A DNA stretch of 64,000 nucleotides from Brassica napus. Its lineage: Eukaryota > Streptophyta > Magnoliopsida > Brassicales > Brassicaceae. The notes below the pieces were generated by a model. That model searched no databases and was not told the origin of the DNA. It worked only from the letters and a program-made list of their open reading frames with translations. Below are positions 38,880-50,914 of the stretch, in pieces. The translations under genes were made by a program, and so were the position numbers. Every line of letters begins with the position of its first letter. The first letter of the stretch is position 1. The DNA lies in assembly GCF_020379485.1 (NCBI RefSeq), contig NC_063450.1:44234681-44298680 (forward strand), read 5' to 3'.

Positions 38880-40509
38880 ATGGCTCTTAGGAGGAAACCA
38901 GCAGCACCTACTTATGCCCAGTTGTTTGGCGATGGTTCCGGTACATCTTCTTCCGGTCCATCGTCTTCCGATGCAGTTCCAGACTCTCAGACTTCTCAGA
39001 GAGTTTCTTCGAGTCCTCCTCTTCCACCGCAGATGCCTCCACCTCCTCCTTCAGTGGCTGCACCTCAGCCTGTCCCAGAAGGTGCAGTTCATCCGGATTT
39101 GCGTGTGCCTTCATACGCTCCATTCGCGAGATATACGGTGGAGGATTTGCTTGCCCAGCCTGGACGGGAGGGTTTGGATGTTCTAGACCCCGATAGACCC
39201 CGAGGAACTTATTGGTAAGTTATAAATTTTTATTACATTAAAATTAAAATTATTTTTATTTTCTAACGGTTAAATTTTTTTTTTTAGGTTTGGGGCTAAC
39301 AACCGTGTTAGCCGGAGCGTTTCAGCGACGATTAAGGGTTTCTACGACGGGGCATATCCAAACTGGAGCAAGACACCAAATCACATTAAGATCACTTGGT
39401 TTAAATGTTTTGCGGTAAGATTTTTAAATTTAATTAAATTTTCACTTTTAAATATATATATATATATTTTAATATTTATTATTAATTGTAATTTTTTCAA
39501 AATTTTTGTGTTTCAGCAAAAGTGGCATTGGTCTTTGGGAATCACCGAGAGGGTGAAGGCGGAATTCGATGCAAAGGCAAAGATCCGCCTCTGCAACACA
39601 GTCTCCGATTGGAAGAACAAGTGGGAGATCTACGGGTATGAGAGAAAGCCCACTGATCTCACGAAGGATGTGTGGGATGGCCTCATCGCCTATTGGGAGA
39701 ACTCCTCTTCGATCAAAAAGACCAATTCGTGCTCGGCTTCTCGAAGGACGAAGGATAAAGATGGTCATTTGCCCATGCTTCACAGAACCGGACAAAAACC
39801 TCATGCAGGAATCCGTCTAGAAGCTGTAAGTTTTGTTTTAAATATATATTTTAAAATATTCAATTAATATAATTTTTAATATTTAATTTATTTATTTTTT
39901 TTGTAGTTCGAGAAGACGGGAGTCTTACCATCTCTGTCTGACCTATTCAAGATGACTCACGCCACATCCGACGGAGTTTTTGTGGATCTTGCATCTGAGA
40001 AACTCTTCCAAGCAGTGGCTGCTCGGATTGAAGAACGGGAGACACAACTAACTCAGGAGTCTTCCGATGGATTACCCGTCACATTGTCCACCGAAGAGGC
40101 CGACAGAATCTTCGAAGAGGTACAACTTAAAATTTTTGTTTACATTATTTTTAATATTTTAACATAATTAACTATATTAATATATGTTTTAATTTTATAG
40201 GTGGCTCCTAAAAAGAAGGGATGGATAGTCGGTATAGGTTATGTTAACGAAGTTGCAAGGGCATCTTCGTCATACACTTCGAGACGGGATGAAGAGACTT
40301 CTCAGATGAAAGCTCGAATGGATAGCCAGGAGGTTCGTTTAGACTCTCTTGAGAATTTGCTATACGTGATAGCCATGGGAAACCCGCTTATGCAGAGAAT
40401 GTTGAGTGAGAGACGAGCCGCTATTAGGTTGCCAGTACGAGATCCCCAAGAGTCCGATCCAACCCGTCAACAGCCGAGCAACCCCACCGACTACTTCGAG
40501 GATTTGTAG
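38880..40509 (+). CDS. CACTA second protein, Ptta/En/Spm plant transposase family (PF03004-like), intact
   Basis: Exons 38880-39214, 39288-39414, 39517-39825, 39907-40119 and 40201-40509 join without stop or frameshift into 430 residues. The N-terminus is low in complexity (Ser and a Pro-rich LPPQMPPPPPSVAAPQPVP). The core has the family pattern IKGFYDGAYPNWSKTP, WKNKWEIYGYERKPT, and a later DGVFVDLASEKLFQAVAARI. The C-terminus, with RRDEETSQMKARMDSQEVRL, looks like a coiled coil followed by an acidic end. In En/Spm this type of protein binds the subterminal repeats and assists the transposase. Its intact state next to a dead tnp2 gene is notable. Confidence 0.85.
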
Positions 40510-40675
40510 TTTTTTTATATTTCTATTTGTATTATGAATTTAAATATTATTGTATGACTTTTAAATGCTTTTTTAAAAATATGTTTTTCATTTTCATATT
40601 TCGTTTAAAAATTTAAATTATTTTAAATTCCGAATATTAAATAAATTCAAATTTATTATATATTAATAATAAGAA

Positions 40676-41012
40676 TCGATGTAAACTTCACGTAAATGTT
40701 TACGAGTGATTAACGTCGAAAGATTTACGAGGGTTTTACATCGAAATGTTTACGTGTTCTTTACAACGAAAGTATTTACATCTGCTTTACATCGAAATAG
40801 TTACGCGAAGTTTACCACGAAAACTTACGTTTCGTTTACGACGAAACATTTCCCTGTGCTTTACGAGGAATTTATTTCATCGTAAACGTAACAAGTCGTT
40901 AACGACGAGATCTCCGTTACGACGGACGTTTTACAACGAAACGTATTTTGAAGTTAATTCGTCGTAAAACCCTGTTTACGACGAATTTATAACGAATATT
41001 GTCCTCGTAAAA
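40676..41012. repeat. CACTA subterminal repeats, right cluster
   Basis: Many copies of tttacgacgaaa, tttacatcgaaa and ttcgtcgtaaa-type motifs in both orientations mirror the left cluster at 33885-34225. Confidence 0.8.
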
Positions 41013-41026
41013 AATATGTTTTTTCG

Positions 41027-42428
41027 CAACGTTTGCCGGCGACTGATTTATTATTATTGTAACTCGTTGAGTTTTATCTTAGCATTATTAACATGCTGTT
41101 AGTCAAACATAAGTTTTGTCCGCTCTAAAGACAAAACTCGTGTACAGCGCATGTAGATTGGAACCAAAAAGTATTAATATTTAATTATTAAATCATGAAC
41201 TTATCATTGGGACAAATATAAATATAACAAAAACAGTTCGGTGACAGCAAAAATCCTACTTCAAATTAATCAGCCAAGTATTGTACCTAACAACACGGTA
41301 TGTATACAACAATTTGGTATCTTCCTCTTCCATACGTCTTTGTGCAATTTTACAAAATAATAGTTGTCGGGTTGTCGGGTTTAGCCGTTTAAACCAATGA
41401 TTCATATATTTGTACGCGTCACTCTATCATCAGTTTAAAAACTATGCACCCAACAATTATTGTACTTGATTTCTGAAAAACAGTTTTGTATATAAAATGA
41501 ATTAATATTTGCCAAGTCTAATTATGAGGTAGCAAAGCAAACCATATGATACCCGTGAAAACTTAAGAACTTATGAAAATCATAACCTAAAAGAAAAAAG
41601 TGAAAACACATGCACATATTCTAGTAACATATAACCTTGTGGTGCACAAAAAAAACATATAACCTTGTGGATATGAAAAAGAAAAGTACAACTTTACAAA
41701 GCTAAATTTGCCAAACATAAAAAATCCATTGCATATCATATGAACTAAAAATACGTACTGTATGTTTATAATGTCATAAAACCCTCATATTGTTTGGGAA
41801 ATATTGACAAATATATATTCAGATATTCTTATAGTACATAAATTTTTCGTTAATGTACAACAGTTTTGGTCACTCGATTTCCATAAAGGTTTGAAGAAAT
41901 ATTTAGAAAATTCATGATACTAATGATAATCTTGTGATCATATAATATAAAACATTCATGACACCAATGGTAATATATATTGTGAATACATTATCATTTG
42001 TATCATGGATCTTCTAGATCCATTATACGTACTCATGTTGTTTTTTGAATCAACCGGATCCTTTTCCAAAACATTTTAAGGTTTCGTATGAGGAAATCAA
42101 AATCATTTATAGAAATAAAATTTATGTTTTTATTACATAAGATATTAACTCAATTGCATAAATTTATTTCAAAATTTTCCAAGTTGCTTAATTTTTTTTG
42201 TTCGTTTCGTAATAATGTGGTCCACTACCGAACGACCAAAGCTAGATTGAATAATGCGTCTAAATAATAAAGAAAAATACTTAAGATTGTCAATAACGTG
42301 AATCATGACCAGTTAATCAACAAGAAGACGGCCACGTTAAAAACTTTGTATTACAGCTATACATATAACAAATACATTCACTATAGATTTCCGTAACTGT
42401 ACTTACGTGCACATAGATATTATCTTCC
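41027..42428. other. AT-rich stretch upstream of SLAH3
   Basis: No gene is seen. This is the likely SLAH3 upstream region. No repeats could be paired by eye. Confidence 0.45.
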
Positions 42429-42682
42429 CTATATATATATAGTACAAAGACGTGTTTTGTTTTCGCTCAAACCAACTCATCATTTTCTTTATTTCTCTCC
42501 TTTAGTCTTCGCTTCTTTTCCAACAAAAAGACTCCATAGTTATGTCCACAAGAAACAGAAAAGACCTATAGATATTTCAAATCTCAAAGCAGCATTTCTC
42601 TTTTTCTCGTATTTTCCCCAGAATTTCAGGCATAATTTAGCAAGCTCGACCTGACTACGGCTGCAGGGTTCATAATCGCCAG
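42429..42682 (+). promoter_or_regulatory. Probable SLAH3 TATA box and 5' leader exon
   Basis: CTATATATATATAG at 42429-42442 is a strong TATA box. The following 200 bases are pyrimidine-rich, then less AT-rich, like a crucifer 5' UTR, and end at AG|GTTAGT (42682/42683), a good donor. The matching acceptor TTTGTTTACAG ends at 46221, just 30 bases before the SLAH3 ATG. This would make a 3.5 kb leader intron. It is inferred; no transcript was available. Confidence 0.5.
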
Positions 42683-42852
42683 GTTAGTGTTTATTTTATT
42701 TCTCGTCCTCTTTTTGGCTCGTTGACAGATCTCCTTACGTTTTTGTTTTAATGCATCCTTTTAACGGAAATGCATAGGCAACTTAGAATTCTGAATGCAT
42801 GTTCAACAAAAAACTTAAGATTCTTAATTAACAAAGAAAATATACTTAGGGT

Positions 42853-44536
42853 CACTACAAAATAATGATCATTTAACATCATTTATTTTATTTATTTTTA
42901 TTAGTTATAAATGATGTAAAAACATTTTACATCACTTAAATAAATGACTCTGAAAGTGGTGATGCAAATAATTTGCATCAATCTATTAATAACTGATACA
43001 AAAGTATAAATTATTTACATCAATTACTGTAAATGATGCTAATATGTAGTATCAATTATAAGAAATGATATTAAGTTTACATTAGTTCTTAAAATGATGT
43101 AAGTATTGACATCAATCAAAACAATTGATTTTAATTATTTATATCATTTATTAATAACTGAAGCTAAATTAGTTTCAGATTTTTAAATGATTTAATAGCT
43201 AATTATATCATTTAGAATTATTATTTAACCATTATTCTCGTTTCTACATAATTGATGATAAATAATAATAATGGATAAATCAAATAAAATCATTTTACAT
43301 TATTTCTTTGATCCATCGAAATAAATTCTGACAAAAAAAAATATACAGAGAAGCAAAATAACAGGAAAAAGAAAATGATGAACTTTCAGAAGAAAAAAAA
43401 TAGTTAACAAAATTAATCATGAGGATTTCTTCAGTTGTGATTCTTCTTTTTCCTTTTTTTTTTCTCGTTCTCTTTATCTGTATTCATCTTGGATTTCCGT
43501 TGGTAGCGTGAAGCTGAATCAGTTCAATAGACTAGATTCAGTGAAGAATTCTCCATCAGCCACATTATATAACTGCATATGTGCTTCTCTCAAACTCCTT
43601 TCAATGAATCTTTTTCTTTGTCTGCTATAACTCAGATTCTGCAAAACAATAATAAAAGATTGATCATTTTATAATTGTGTTACAATAAAACGTATTGAAA
43701 CAAACACAGATTCCCCATTTGAGAATGACTTCTTATCGTTACTTTTATCACTTGCTAACGTAAATGAATATAACTTGTTTTCAGAAAGAACTGATATGAA
43801 GAGAATCAAAGTTAATGTTTGTACATTTATACATAATTCAAAAACATCAATGAAGCACAAACACAATTATAAGATCCAAATTAAAAGAAAAACTGTGAAC
43901 TTATCTTAGTCAAAGTGACAAAGGCAGATCACCGTCTTGGTATTGCTAGGTGATGAACCACATGTTTCACCGTGAACATGTTTTTTATACAGAGAGAGTG
44001 AGAGAGAAAAAATATAGCTTATCATGAAAATAAAAATGGGTTTAAATGATGATTGAGCAGTTAGAGAAACATGATAGAGAACGTGAAGAGGGAGAAATTC
44101 TAGGGATATTTTCAACGTGAAATGTTTGTTACTAGTAACAAATAAAATATATAAAACTATAAATCACAAATCAAGTGATAAAAGTTCTCGACACTTGTAA
44201 TTAACATCAATAGATAAAAAAATAATTTTAGTTAACGTCACTTTCTTTGTTGATGTAAATGTTGCATCTTTTTTTAATTGATGCTAATAGAAAATTACAA
44301 AAACATCAGTTAAACAATTGATGTGAATCTACATTACTGTGTCAATTACTTAAAATGATGTGAATTAATATAGATTTGTATCAGTTTTATTAAAATGATG
44401 TTAAACAAGTGAATAAAACTATTAGTGGACTTTAATAATATATATTGTATCATTTACTAAATAAGTAATTTAAACAAGTATCAGTTCTTTTTGTGATACT
44501 ATTTATCTGATGTAATTTAACCTTTTTCTTGTAGTG
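42853..44536. mobile_element. Non-autonomous CACTA element, 1684 bp, in the probable SLAH3 leader intron
   Basis: It begins CACTACAAAATAATGATC and ends CCTTTTTCTTGTAGTG. The reverse of its end, CACTACAAGAAAAAGG, is the standard CACTA terminus. The flanking bases are GGT at 42850-42852 and GGT at 44537-44539, a perfect 3-bp target duplication. Subterminal regions carry many atgatgtaaa / ttacatcatt motifs in both orientations. The middle (about 43320-44140) has no such repeats and no meaningful ORF. Its motif differs from that of the larger CACTA at 33860, so the two belong to different families. Confidence 0.9.
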
Positions 44537-44539
44537 GGT

Positions 44540-46221
44540 TCTGATAACGAACTGTTAATCTTGTTAATTAGAATTGTTATTTTCTTGTTTTGTCCTTTTT
44601 CTCATCGTTCTTCTTTCATAAAACCAAAATGCTTCCAGAAAAAAATAACTGAGACTAAACCCCAATATGCCAATAGCTAACATTTAATTTTTAACGCATT
44701 AGCTGTAGCCAATGCGACGGAATCGGTTTGTTAGTCCGTTATATGTAGGATGAAAACCGTTTTTTCACAGCGATTGATTACCTGTTGGCTGTTTTTGTTA
44801 CAATAACCATAAGCCTTGTTGGCCGGTCGGACCATAAATTTCAAGTGGACCCGATAAGTTTGATGGACACAGCTTAGCTCGCCAGTCACCACACAATTGA
44901 CTAGAAATCTGTCGTTAGTTTTAAAAATGTACACTTTTTTTTATTCCGTTGTTTGCAGGAATTTTTTTGTTTGTTAAAACTACTTTAGTGGTAGAGAGCA
45001 GCATCATTACAATTAATTACCGTGATCACTCAATCAATTCTATGATTACTCAATCACGAAAATCACTCATGATCATGCTACTATCCTAGTTATTGAGGTA
45101 TTGAATCGAATGATATTATTGACAAGAGCAATGCTTATACAAAAGAGATGATGCAAGTTAGGTAAGAGTATATGCAGGATTAATGTGAGAATATATGCAT
45201 CGTAATGATAGGAGTGTGCATCAAGACTTTCCATAGTCCCATACTAGTCTGTAGTCTCCTACTCAATAATATAAAGTACATATTCTTTACATTTAGTACC
45301 GTATTTTTGGGCAACTTTGGTAGAAAATTTGTTACTACCATATATTTCCATGTTTTTCTTAGATCATAACGATGAAAATAAAATCCATGTAAACAATCCG
45401 TAGACTCATTAAGACAGTTCTAAAATTATTTAGTTTTCTGAAATAAGATTTGAAAGATTACCCTATACAAATTTAATAATCTTATGAATTTGTTTTAAAG
45501 ATAATTATTCTCTTCTTTTTACATTATACTTTGTTCTCTTTTATGATTGTTGTTTGATTTGATGAGGATTTACAAGAGCCTCCAACACATATTTATAGTT
45601 TGAAGTGGAATCATTTAGGATCAAACAAAGAACAATGGTGTTTTTTTATAGCCCGTGATGTCGAATCGAGAGTAAGTGTAGTTGAATTCCATTCAGCTGA
45701 GAAACCACCTTAGTGGCTAGACCACTAGCCTTTAAATATAATGATTTTTAGGTGAATGTCTCTATAGGTGGAGAATTTAGGTTAGAATATATATAGGTGG
45801 AGAACTTAGGTATATAGATTTAGTGGGTTAGATCATGCTTTTGTTTTGATAGAAAAAAACTGTTTCTATTTTTTATCAGCTTGTGATTTGGAAAATTTAA
45901 AACCCAGATCCATTTTCTAGATAATGGTAGAAAGATATGTTACAGAGAATAATTAAGGAAAAACAGAGAAAAAAAAGGTAAAATCTTGTGACCAAGAACT
46001 GGCGAGAAGTTTCTCCTCCACGGAACATGGCCAGTATTTTATTTAGAATATTCCCGAACTATATAGTTATTGTTTTCCCTCGCATATGCTTCAAAATCAT
46101 ATCAGATTTATACTATTCGATCATTTTGGCTAATGAATGAATCAATGATACAAGTCAAGTCAAAAGATAAATTACTTTTGTAGATTAAAAAATAACGTAA
46201 TAGTTGACGTTTTGTTTACAG
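44540..46221. other. Remainder of the probable SLAH3 leader intron
   Basis: This is AT-rich DNA without a recognised gene. It ends in the acceptor-like TTTACAG at 46215-46221. Confidence 0.4.
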
Positions 46222-46251
46222 GGGAATATTTGCTAAAAAAGATTATTAACA

Positions 46252-48684
46252 ATGGAGGGGAGATCAAATTGTGTGCAAATAGAATTAGAAGAAGAGCTGC
46301 CAACATTACTGAGAACAGCCACGACAGAAGAAATGGTTGGCTTTGACAATTACAAGGATAATAATCTTCCTCTTCCACGCTTCATCAGTCGCTTTCATCC
46401 TTATCATGCATCCACGACTACTTTGGTATATTATTTATTGCATTCCACATTCACAAACATTAGGTTTTGAAGTTATTATATAACTAAAGTCGACCTAATT
46501 TCGTTGCATATATATGTGAATAGAATGGTCAAGAAGCAGCAAGATCATCAATGGAAGGTCATCGTAGCTATATTGAGGATCTCAAAGAGACTGCACCATG
46601 GATGCAGATCAATCATCAAAGAAAACCATCACTTTCAATGCCAACTTCACCAAATGTTCTCATGATCTCCGACCCGACATCAACGTCTTCCGACAACAAC
46701 AACACTGGATCGACTGGAAAGTCAGTCAAGTTCATCTCTCAGCCGATGGCCAAAGTGTCATCTCTCTACATAGGAAGCGGCAACGATGATGATGATCGTC
46801 GTCCTCCTGACAATCATCATCATCAGCAACATCAACAACAGAGTGGTCAACTTCAAAATCAAAACCCGGGGATGCATAAGCTTAAGGATCACAGGTACAC
46901 CTCGTTCAAGACTTGGTCAGGGAAACTGGAGAGACAGTTTACAAGAAAACCAGCTGCTATTGAACCGGAGACACCAAACCGGCCTAAGGAGAATATAAAT
47001 ACTAATGAAGCCATGCCTGTGGACCGTTACTATGATGCCTTGGAAGGTCCTGAATTAGAGACTCTCCGGGTACGTACCTACACTTGTTTTCACTAGACCA
47101 GTGCCGGTCTGACATTTTAAAAAAGAATTCATAATTCCCTACACTCAAATAAAATTTTATGCTCTTATTCTTCATATAAATTTTTCATAATGTTCTACAT
47201 ACAACTAAAATTGTTGTGCTCTAAGCGATCGGTTATTTTGATTATGCTCCTGACCAAGCCTGCATTAGACTATATATTCATGACTTACATATATTCTAAT
47301 TATTTTTATTTTCTTGGACGTTCCAGCCTCTAGAAGAGATCGTTCTACCAAGTGAACAAACGTGGCCGTTTCTTCTGCGTTACCCCATATCAACCTTCGG
47401 TATGTGCCTTGGAGTGAGCAGCCAAGCCATAATGTGGAAGACCCTAGCCACTGCTGAGCCAACCAAGTTCCTTCACGTACCCCTATGGATCAACCAAGCT
47501 CTCTGGTTCATCTCAGTCGCTTTAGTCTTTACCATTGCCATCATTTACCTCCTCAAAATCATCCTCTACTTCGAAGCCGTACGCCGTGAATACTACCATC
47601 CCATCAGAATCAACTTCTTCTTCGCTCCTTTCATTTCATTACTCTTCTTAGCCCTCGGGGTCCCACCTTCCGTAATGACAGAACTGCCACAGTTCCTGTG
47701 GTACCTCCTCATGTTTCCTTTCATCTGTCTTGAGCTCAAGATTTACGGTCAATGGATGTCCGGTGGTCAACGCAGGCTCTCCCGGGTCGCCAACCCTACG
47801 AACCATCTGTCAATCGTCGGGAACTTTGTGGGGGCCTTGCTTGGTGCAAGCATGGGACTTAGGGAAGGACCAATGTTTTTCTACGCTGTTGGGATGGCTC
47901 ATTACTTGGTTCTGTTCGTGACACTATACCAAAGGTTACCGACCAACGAGACTTTGCCTAAAGATCTTCACCCTGTCTTCTTCCTTTTTGTTGCGGCCCC
48001 AAGTGTTGCTTCCATGGCTTGGGCTAAGATCACTGGCTCCTTTGACTATGGTTCCAAAGTTTGTTACTTCATCGCCATCTTCCTCTACTTCTCTTTGGTA
48101 CGTTTCACATATAATTTTGGCTCATACGTATTTGCTTATTCAGAAAAGTATATCCATTTACTAATACAAATTTTCGCAAATATTTTATAGGCTGTGCGGA
48201 TTAATTTCTTTCGTGGAATCAAGTAAGTTCTCGAAATTTTGTTTATGCGTTAGTTTAAACTGTCTCTTAACCCTTTTTATTGTTTTTTTTTTTTAGATTT
48301 TCACTGTCTTGGTGGGCGTATACATTTCCAATGACCGGAGCTGCAATTGCAACCATTAGGTACGCAACAGTAGTGAGGAGCACTATGACTCAAGTCATGT
48401 GTGTGATCCTCTGTGCCATAGCGACACTAGTCGTTTCGGCACTGCTAGTGACTACCATCATCCATGTCTTTGTCCTCCGCGATCTTTTCCCTAATGACTA
48501 CGCCATAGCCATCAGCAACCGCCCGAGACGCAAACAGACTAGCCACCACCGGTGGCTCGACCAGCTAAGAAACGTAAGCTCAGAGAACATCGAGAATTTC
48601 TTGAAATTCACAGACTCCGACAGCAGTCAGAGTAATGATCTAGAAGCTGGGAATGGAAAAATTCAAGAGAAGGATTCGGCTTAA
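46252..48684 (+). CDS. SLAH3: S-type anion channel SLAH3
   Basis: Exons 46252-46425, 46524-47069, 47327-48097, 48191-48222 and 48297-48684 join into an intact 636-residue protein, the length I recall for Arabidopsis SLAH3 (At5g24030). The long N-terminal cytosolic part (residues 1 to about 245) carries HQRKPSLSMPTSPNVLMISD and SFKTWSGKLERQFTRKP, Ser/Thr-rich segments of the kind phosphorylated by CPK and CBL-CIPK kinases. Ten membrane helices of the TehA/SLAC1 fold follow (ISTFGMCLGVSSQAIMWKTL, RINFFFAPFISLLFLALGVP, NFVGALLGASMGLREGPMFF). It is a plasma membrane nitrate/chloride channel of guard cells and roots. One micro-exon (32 bases) is present. The probable 3.5 kb leader intron carries a CACTA insertion. 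Confidence 0.96.
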
Positions 48685-49557
48685 AAAACATAAACAGTTT
48701 TCATAACCCCTGGTTTAATTGATACGTGGTATCCAAGTTTTAGTTTTGTTGTCAGTGTCTCTGACACAAGTGAGGAAACCTAGTAACGTAACTGTTGGTT
48801 GCTATGGTTCTAATGAGCATGTGTGAACCAGCAGTAAACCAGTGAAAGCGGTTATGAAAATACTGTATTTGTTTCAATAAATAAAATTTTTTGAGGGTTT
48901 ATCATTATATCAGCAGCATCATAAAATATGATCAGCAGTTCTATTCACTTTGGTTCAGTTCGACAGATAAAACTCTAAAGAGACCAAAGACATCGAAAGC
49001 AGAGTAAGACTAGATGTTAAATAAAAAGAATCTGGATCCATTGCAAATCAGCAGAATCACCATTTATAATGTAATTCCCGCAAGGAATATCTGCACACTA
49101 TAGGACAATCGCAGTAGCTAGAGCTTCAGTTTTGCACTAGCATTTCAATTTCAAGAACTTAATGGATACCTTACGATCAAAGTTAACACCCAAACAAAAA
49201 TTGTAGAACTACTACTCAAACCAAATGAGCTAATGCATTAGCATAGTGGTGAAAATTTCAGATCAGATCAGCTAACCTATTTAGTTCTCATAGCTCAATT
49301 GACATGAGAACTCGAGATATATTGGAAAATCTCAGTTTTACATAAAGAGATACAGAACATCAAGAAAAGATAAGCCATAGAATCAAAGCTTGAACTCAGC
49401 AACAAACTAACAGTAGAACTCGAATTGTCCCAGGAACGAATCTTAATTCTCAGACAAAACAAGACAAACCTTCAAAAAAAAAATCTAGTTCCTGTACAAA
49501 AGCTTTTGATGCAGACATACCCGAGGAAGTTCAGTTCAGTTTCACTTTCAGTTCCAC
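48685..49557. other. Convergent 3' region between SLAH3 and MinD1
   Basis: SLAH3 (plus strand) and MinD1 (minus strand) converge here. The stretch probably holds both 3' UTRs. No further gene is seen. Confidence 0.5.
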
Positions 49558-50544
49558 TCAACCACCAAAGAAAGAGAAGAAGCCACGTTTCTTAGGCTCC
49601 TCCTCCACCATAACAGCCTTCATACTATCTTGCTCCACGAGCCTCCACGCCGCCTGCTCAAACGCCAACCCCGCAAGCGTCGGAGGCTTATTCAGAACAA
49701 GAGGAAACCCGCGGTTGGTGCTCCTGATCACCTCAGAGTCTTCAGGAATCGCGCCGAGCAGCGACAAACCAAGCATCTCCTGCACATCCAACACAGACAT
49801 CATATCTTCCCCTCTGATCATATCAGTCCTCACTCTATTCACAATCATCTTTATATCCCTAATCCCGTCGCACTCAAGCAGCCCCGTGACCCTGTCCGCG
49901 TCCCTAAGCGCCGTAATATCAGGAGTCGTCACAAGAACCGCCTCGTTCGCCGGAGTGATGGCGGTTATGAACCCGGCGTCGATTCCGGCGGGGCAATCGA
50001 TGATGATGAAGTCCGGCGAGCCTTCCGGCCTCGTTTTTAGGGCGTCGACGAGCCACTCGAGCGCTTTCCCGCCGAATCCCATCGGGAGCTTCGACCTAGG
50101 TTTCGAGATGCAGAGCAGTTCGAAGTTTGACCAGCGCTTGTCGCGCACGAGAGCCTGGTCGAGGCGGCAGTCTCCGTTGAGGACCTCGACGACGGTGTAG
50201 TTGACGCGATTCTCTAGCCCTAGGAGTAGATCGAGGTTGCGGAGGCCGAGGTCCGCGTCGATTGCGACGACGGAGAAGCCGTAGCGCGCGAGGGAGAGTC
50301 CGACGTTCGCGGTGGTGGTTGTCTTTCCGACGCCGCCTTTTCCGGAGGTTATGACGACGATGCGCGGCGTTTCTCCGGCGAGCTGGGGTTTGCGATTGAA
50401 TTGGAGAACGGATCGGATTGGTCTCCGTCTGCTGCTAGGGCTTTTTACGAATCGTGGTGAGGTTGATAGGGGATTTAAAGAGAGTGACGATGGAAGAAGC
50501 GGAGGTTGATGGCTCGTCGTGGAGAACACGCGCAGAGACGCCAT
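49558..50544 (-). CDS. MIND1: Plastid division site regulator MinD1 (ARC11)
   Basis: This intronless gene gives 328 residues. The frame stays open upstream to an ATG at 50589, but MASLRVFSTTSHQP at 50544 matches the family start and begins a Ser/Arg-rich transit peptide (residues 1 to about 45). The ParA/MinD ATPase core has the deviant Walker A KGGVGKTTTTANVG, then DADLGLRNLDLLLGLE, a Walker B-like DFIIIDCPAGID, and PEDSEVIRSTNRGFPLV. The end KKRGFFSFFGG is the amphipathic membrane-targeting tip. With MinE1 and ARC3 it places the FtsZ ring at mid-chloroplast. Close similarity to At5g24020 is recalled. The only neighbour on the same strand is the CrRLK1L gene, 370 bases upstream. Confidence 0.97.
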   Translation of the reverse strand: MASLRVFSTTSHQPPLLPSSLSLNPLSTSPRFVKSPSSRRRPIRSVLQFNRKPQLAGETPRIVVITSGKGGVGKTTTTANVGLSLARYGFSVVAIDADLGLRNLDLLLGLENRVNYTVVEVLNGDCRLDQALVRDKRWSNFELLCISKPRSKLPMGFGGKALEWLVDALKTRPEGSPDFIIIDCPAGIDAGFITAITPANEAVLVTTPDITALRDADRVTGLLECDGIRDIKMIVNRVRTDMIRGEDMMSVLDVQEMLGLSLLGAIPEDSEVIRSTNRGFPLVLNKPPTLAGLAFEQAAWRLVEQDSMKAVMVEEEPKKRGFFSFFGG

Positions 50545-50914
50545 TTGATAGTGGTGCTCTTCTTCAGCTCTCTCTCGAGAGAGACCCAAGGGCTGTACTG
50601 TTTATCTACAACATTTCAGATTCCGGTTTATAATTTCTCAACCGTATACCGGTTTAAGATCCACTAACCAAAAATCTAAACCAAGAAAAAACACAAGCAA
50701 TATGATGTTTATTCCCAGTTTTGCTTCATCCGTATTACAAAAAGTTACACAAAATTGAAGAATACATTCAACTCAACACTAGGCACTCTACACGTTATAC
50801 AAACCGAATTATACCGCACACAAACCAAATCTGAGATATACCGGTACACCACTTTGGTTTTCCCGGTTTATGTATTTGACTATAAACACTCTCTATAAAG
50901 CAGTGACTTGTTTA

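Larger units (their letters stand above)
33860..41026 (+). mobile_element. CACTA (En/Spm) DNA transposon
   Basis: The left end begins CACTAGAAAAAAACG at 33860. Subterminal copies of a TTTACGACGAA-type motif follow in both orientations at 33885-34225. Two genes lie inside in the usual order: a tnp2-type transposase (34364-37974, dead) and a PF03004-type second protein (38880-40509, intact). A right-hand cluster of the same motif occupies 40676-41012, then a terminal-like tatgttttttc. The last bases, which should read CTAGTG, are instead cgcaacg, so the right tip is mutated or lost and no target duplication can be paired. The element is about 7.2 kb. Confidence 0.85.

Noticed and set aside
33880..41012. 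Regularly spaced short repeats considered as a CRISPR-like array
   Set aside because: The repeats are degenerate, in both orientations, without uniform spacers, and lie at CACTA subterminal positions in plant DNA.
44980..45010. Possible tRNA-like start (agtggtagagagcagcatc)
   Set aside because: No matching T-arm B box or cloverleaf could be found in the next 80 bases.
45040..46200. Possible gene in the long SLAH3 leader intron
   Set aside because: No ORF, exon border pairs or family motifs; AT-rich throughout.
49630..50509. Long plus-strand ORFs opposite MinD1
   Set aside because: They are antisense shadows of a clearly conserved minus-strand gene; their translations show no family pattern.
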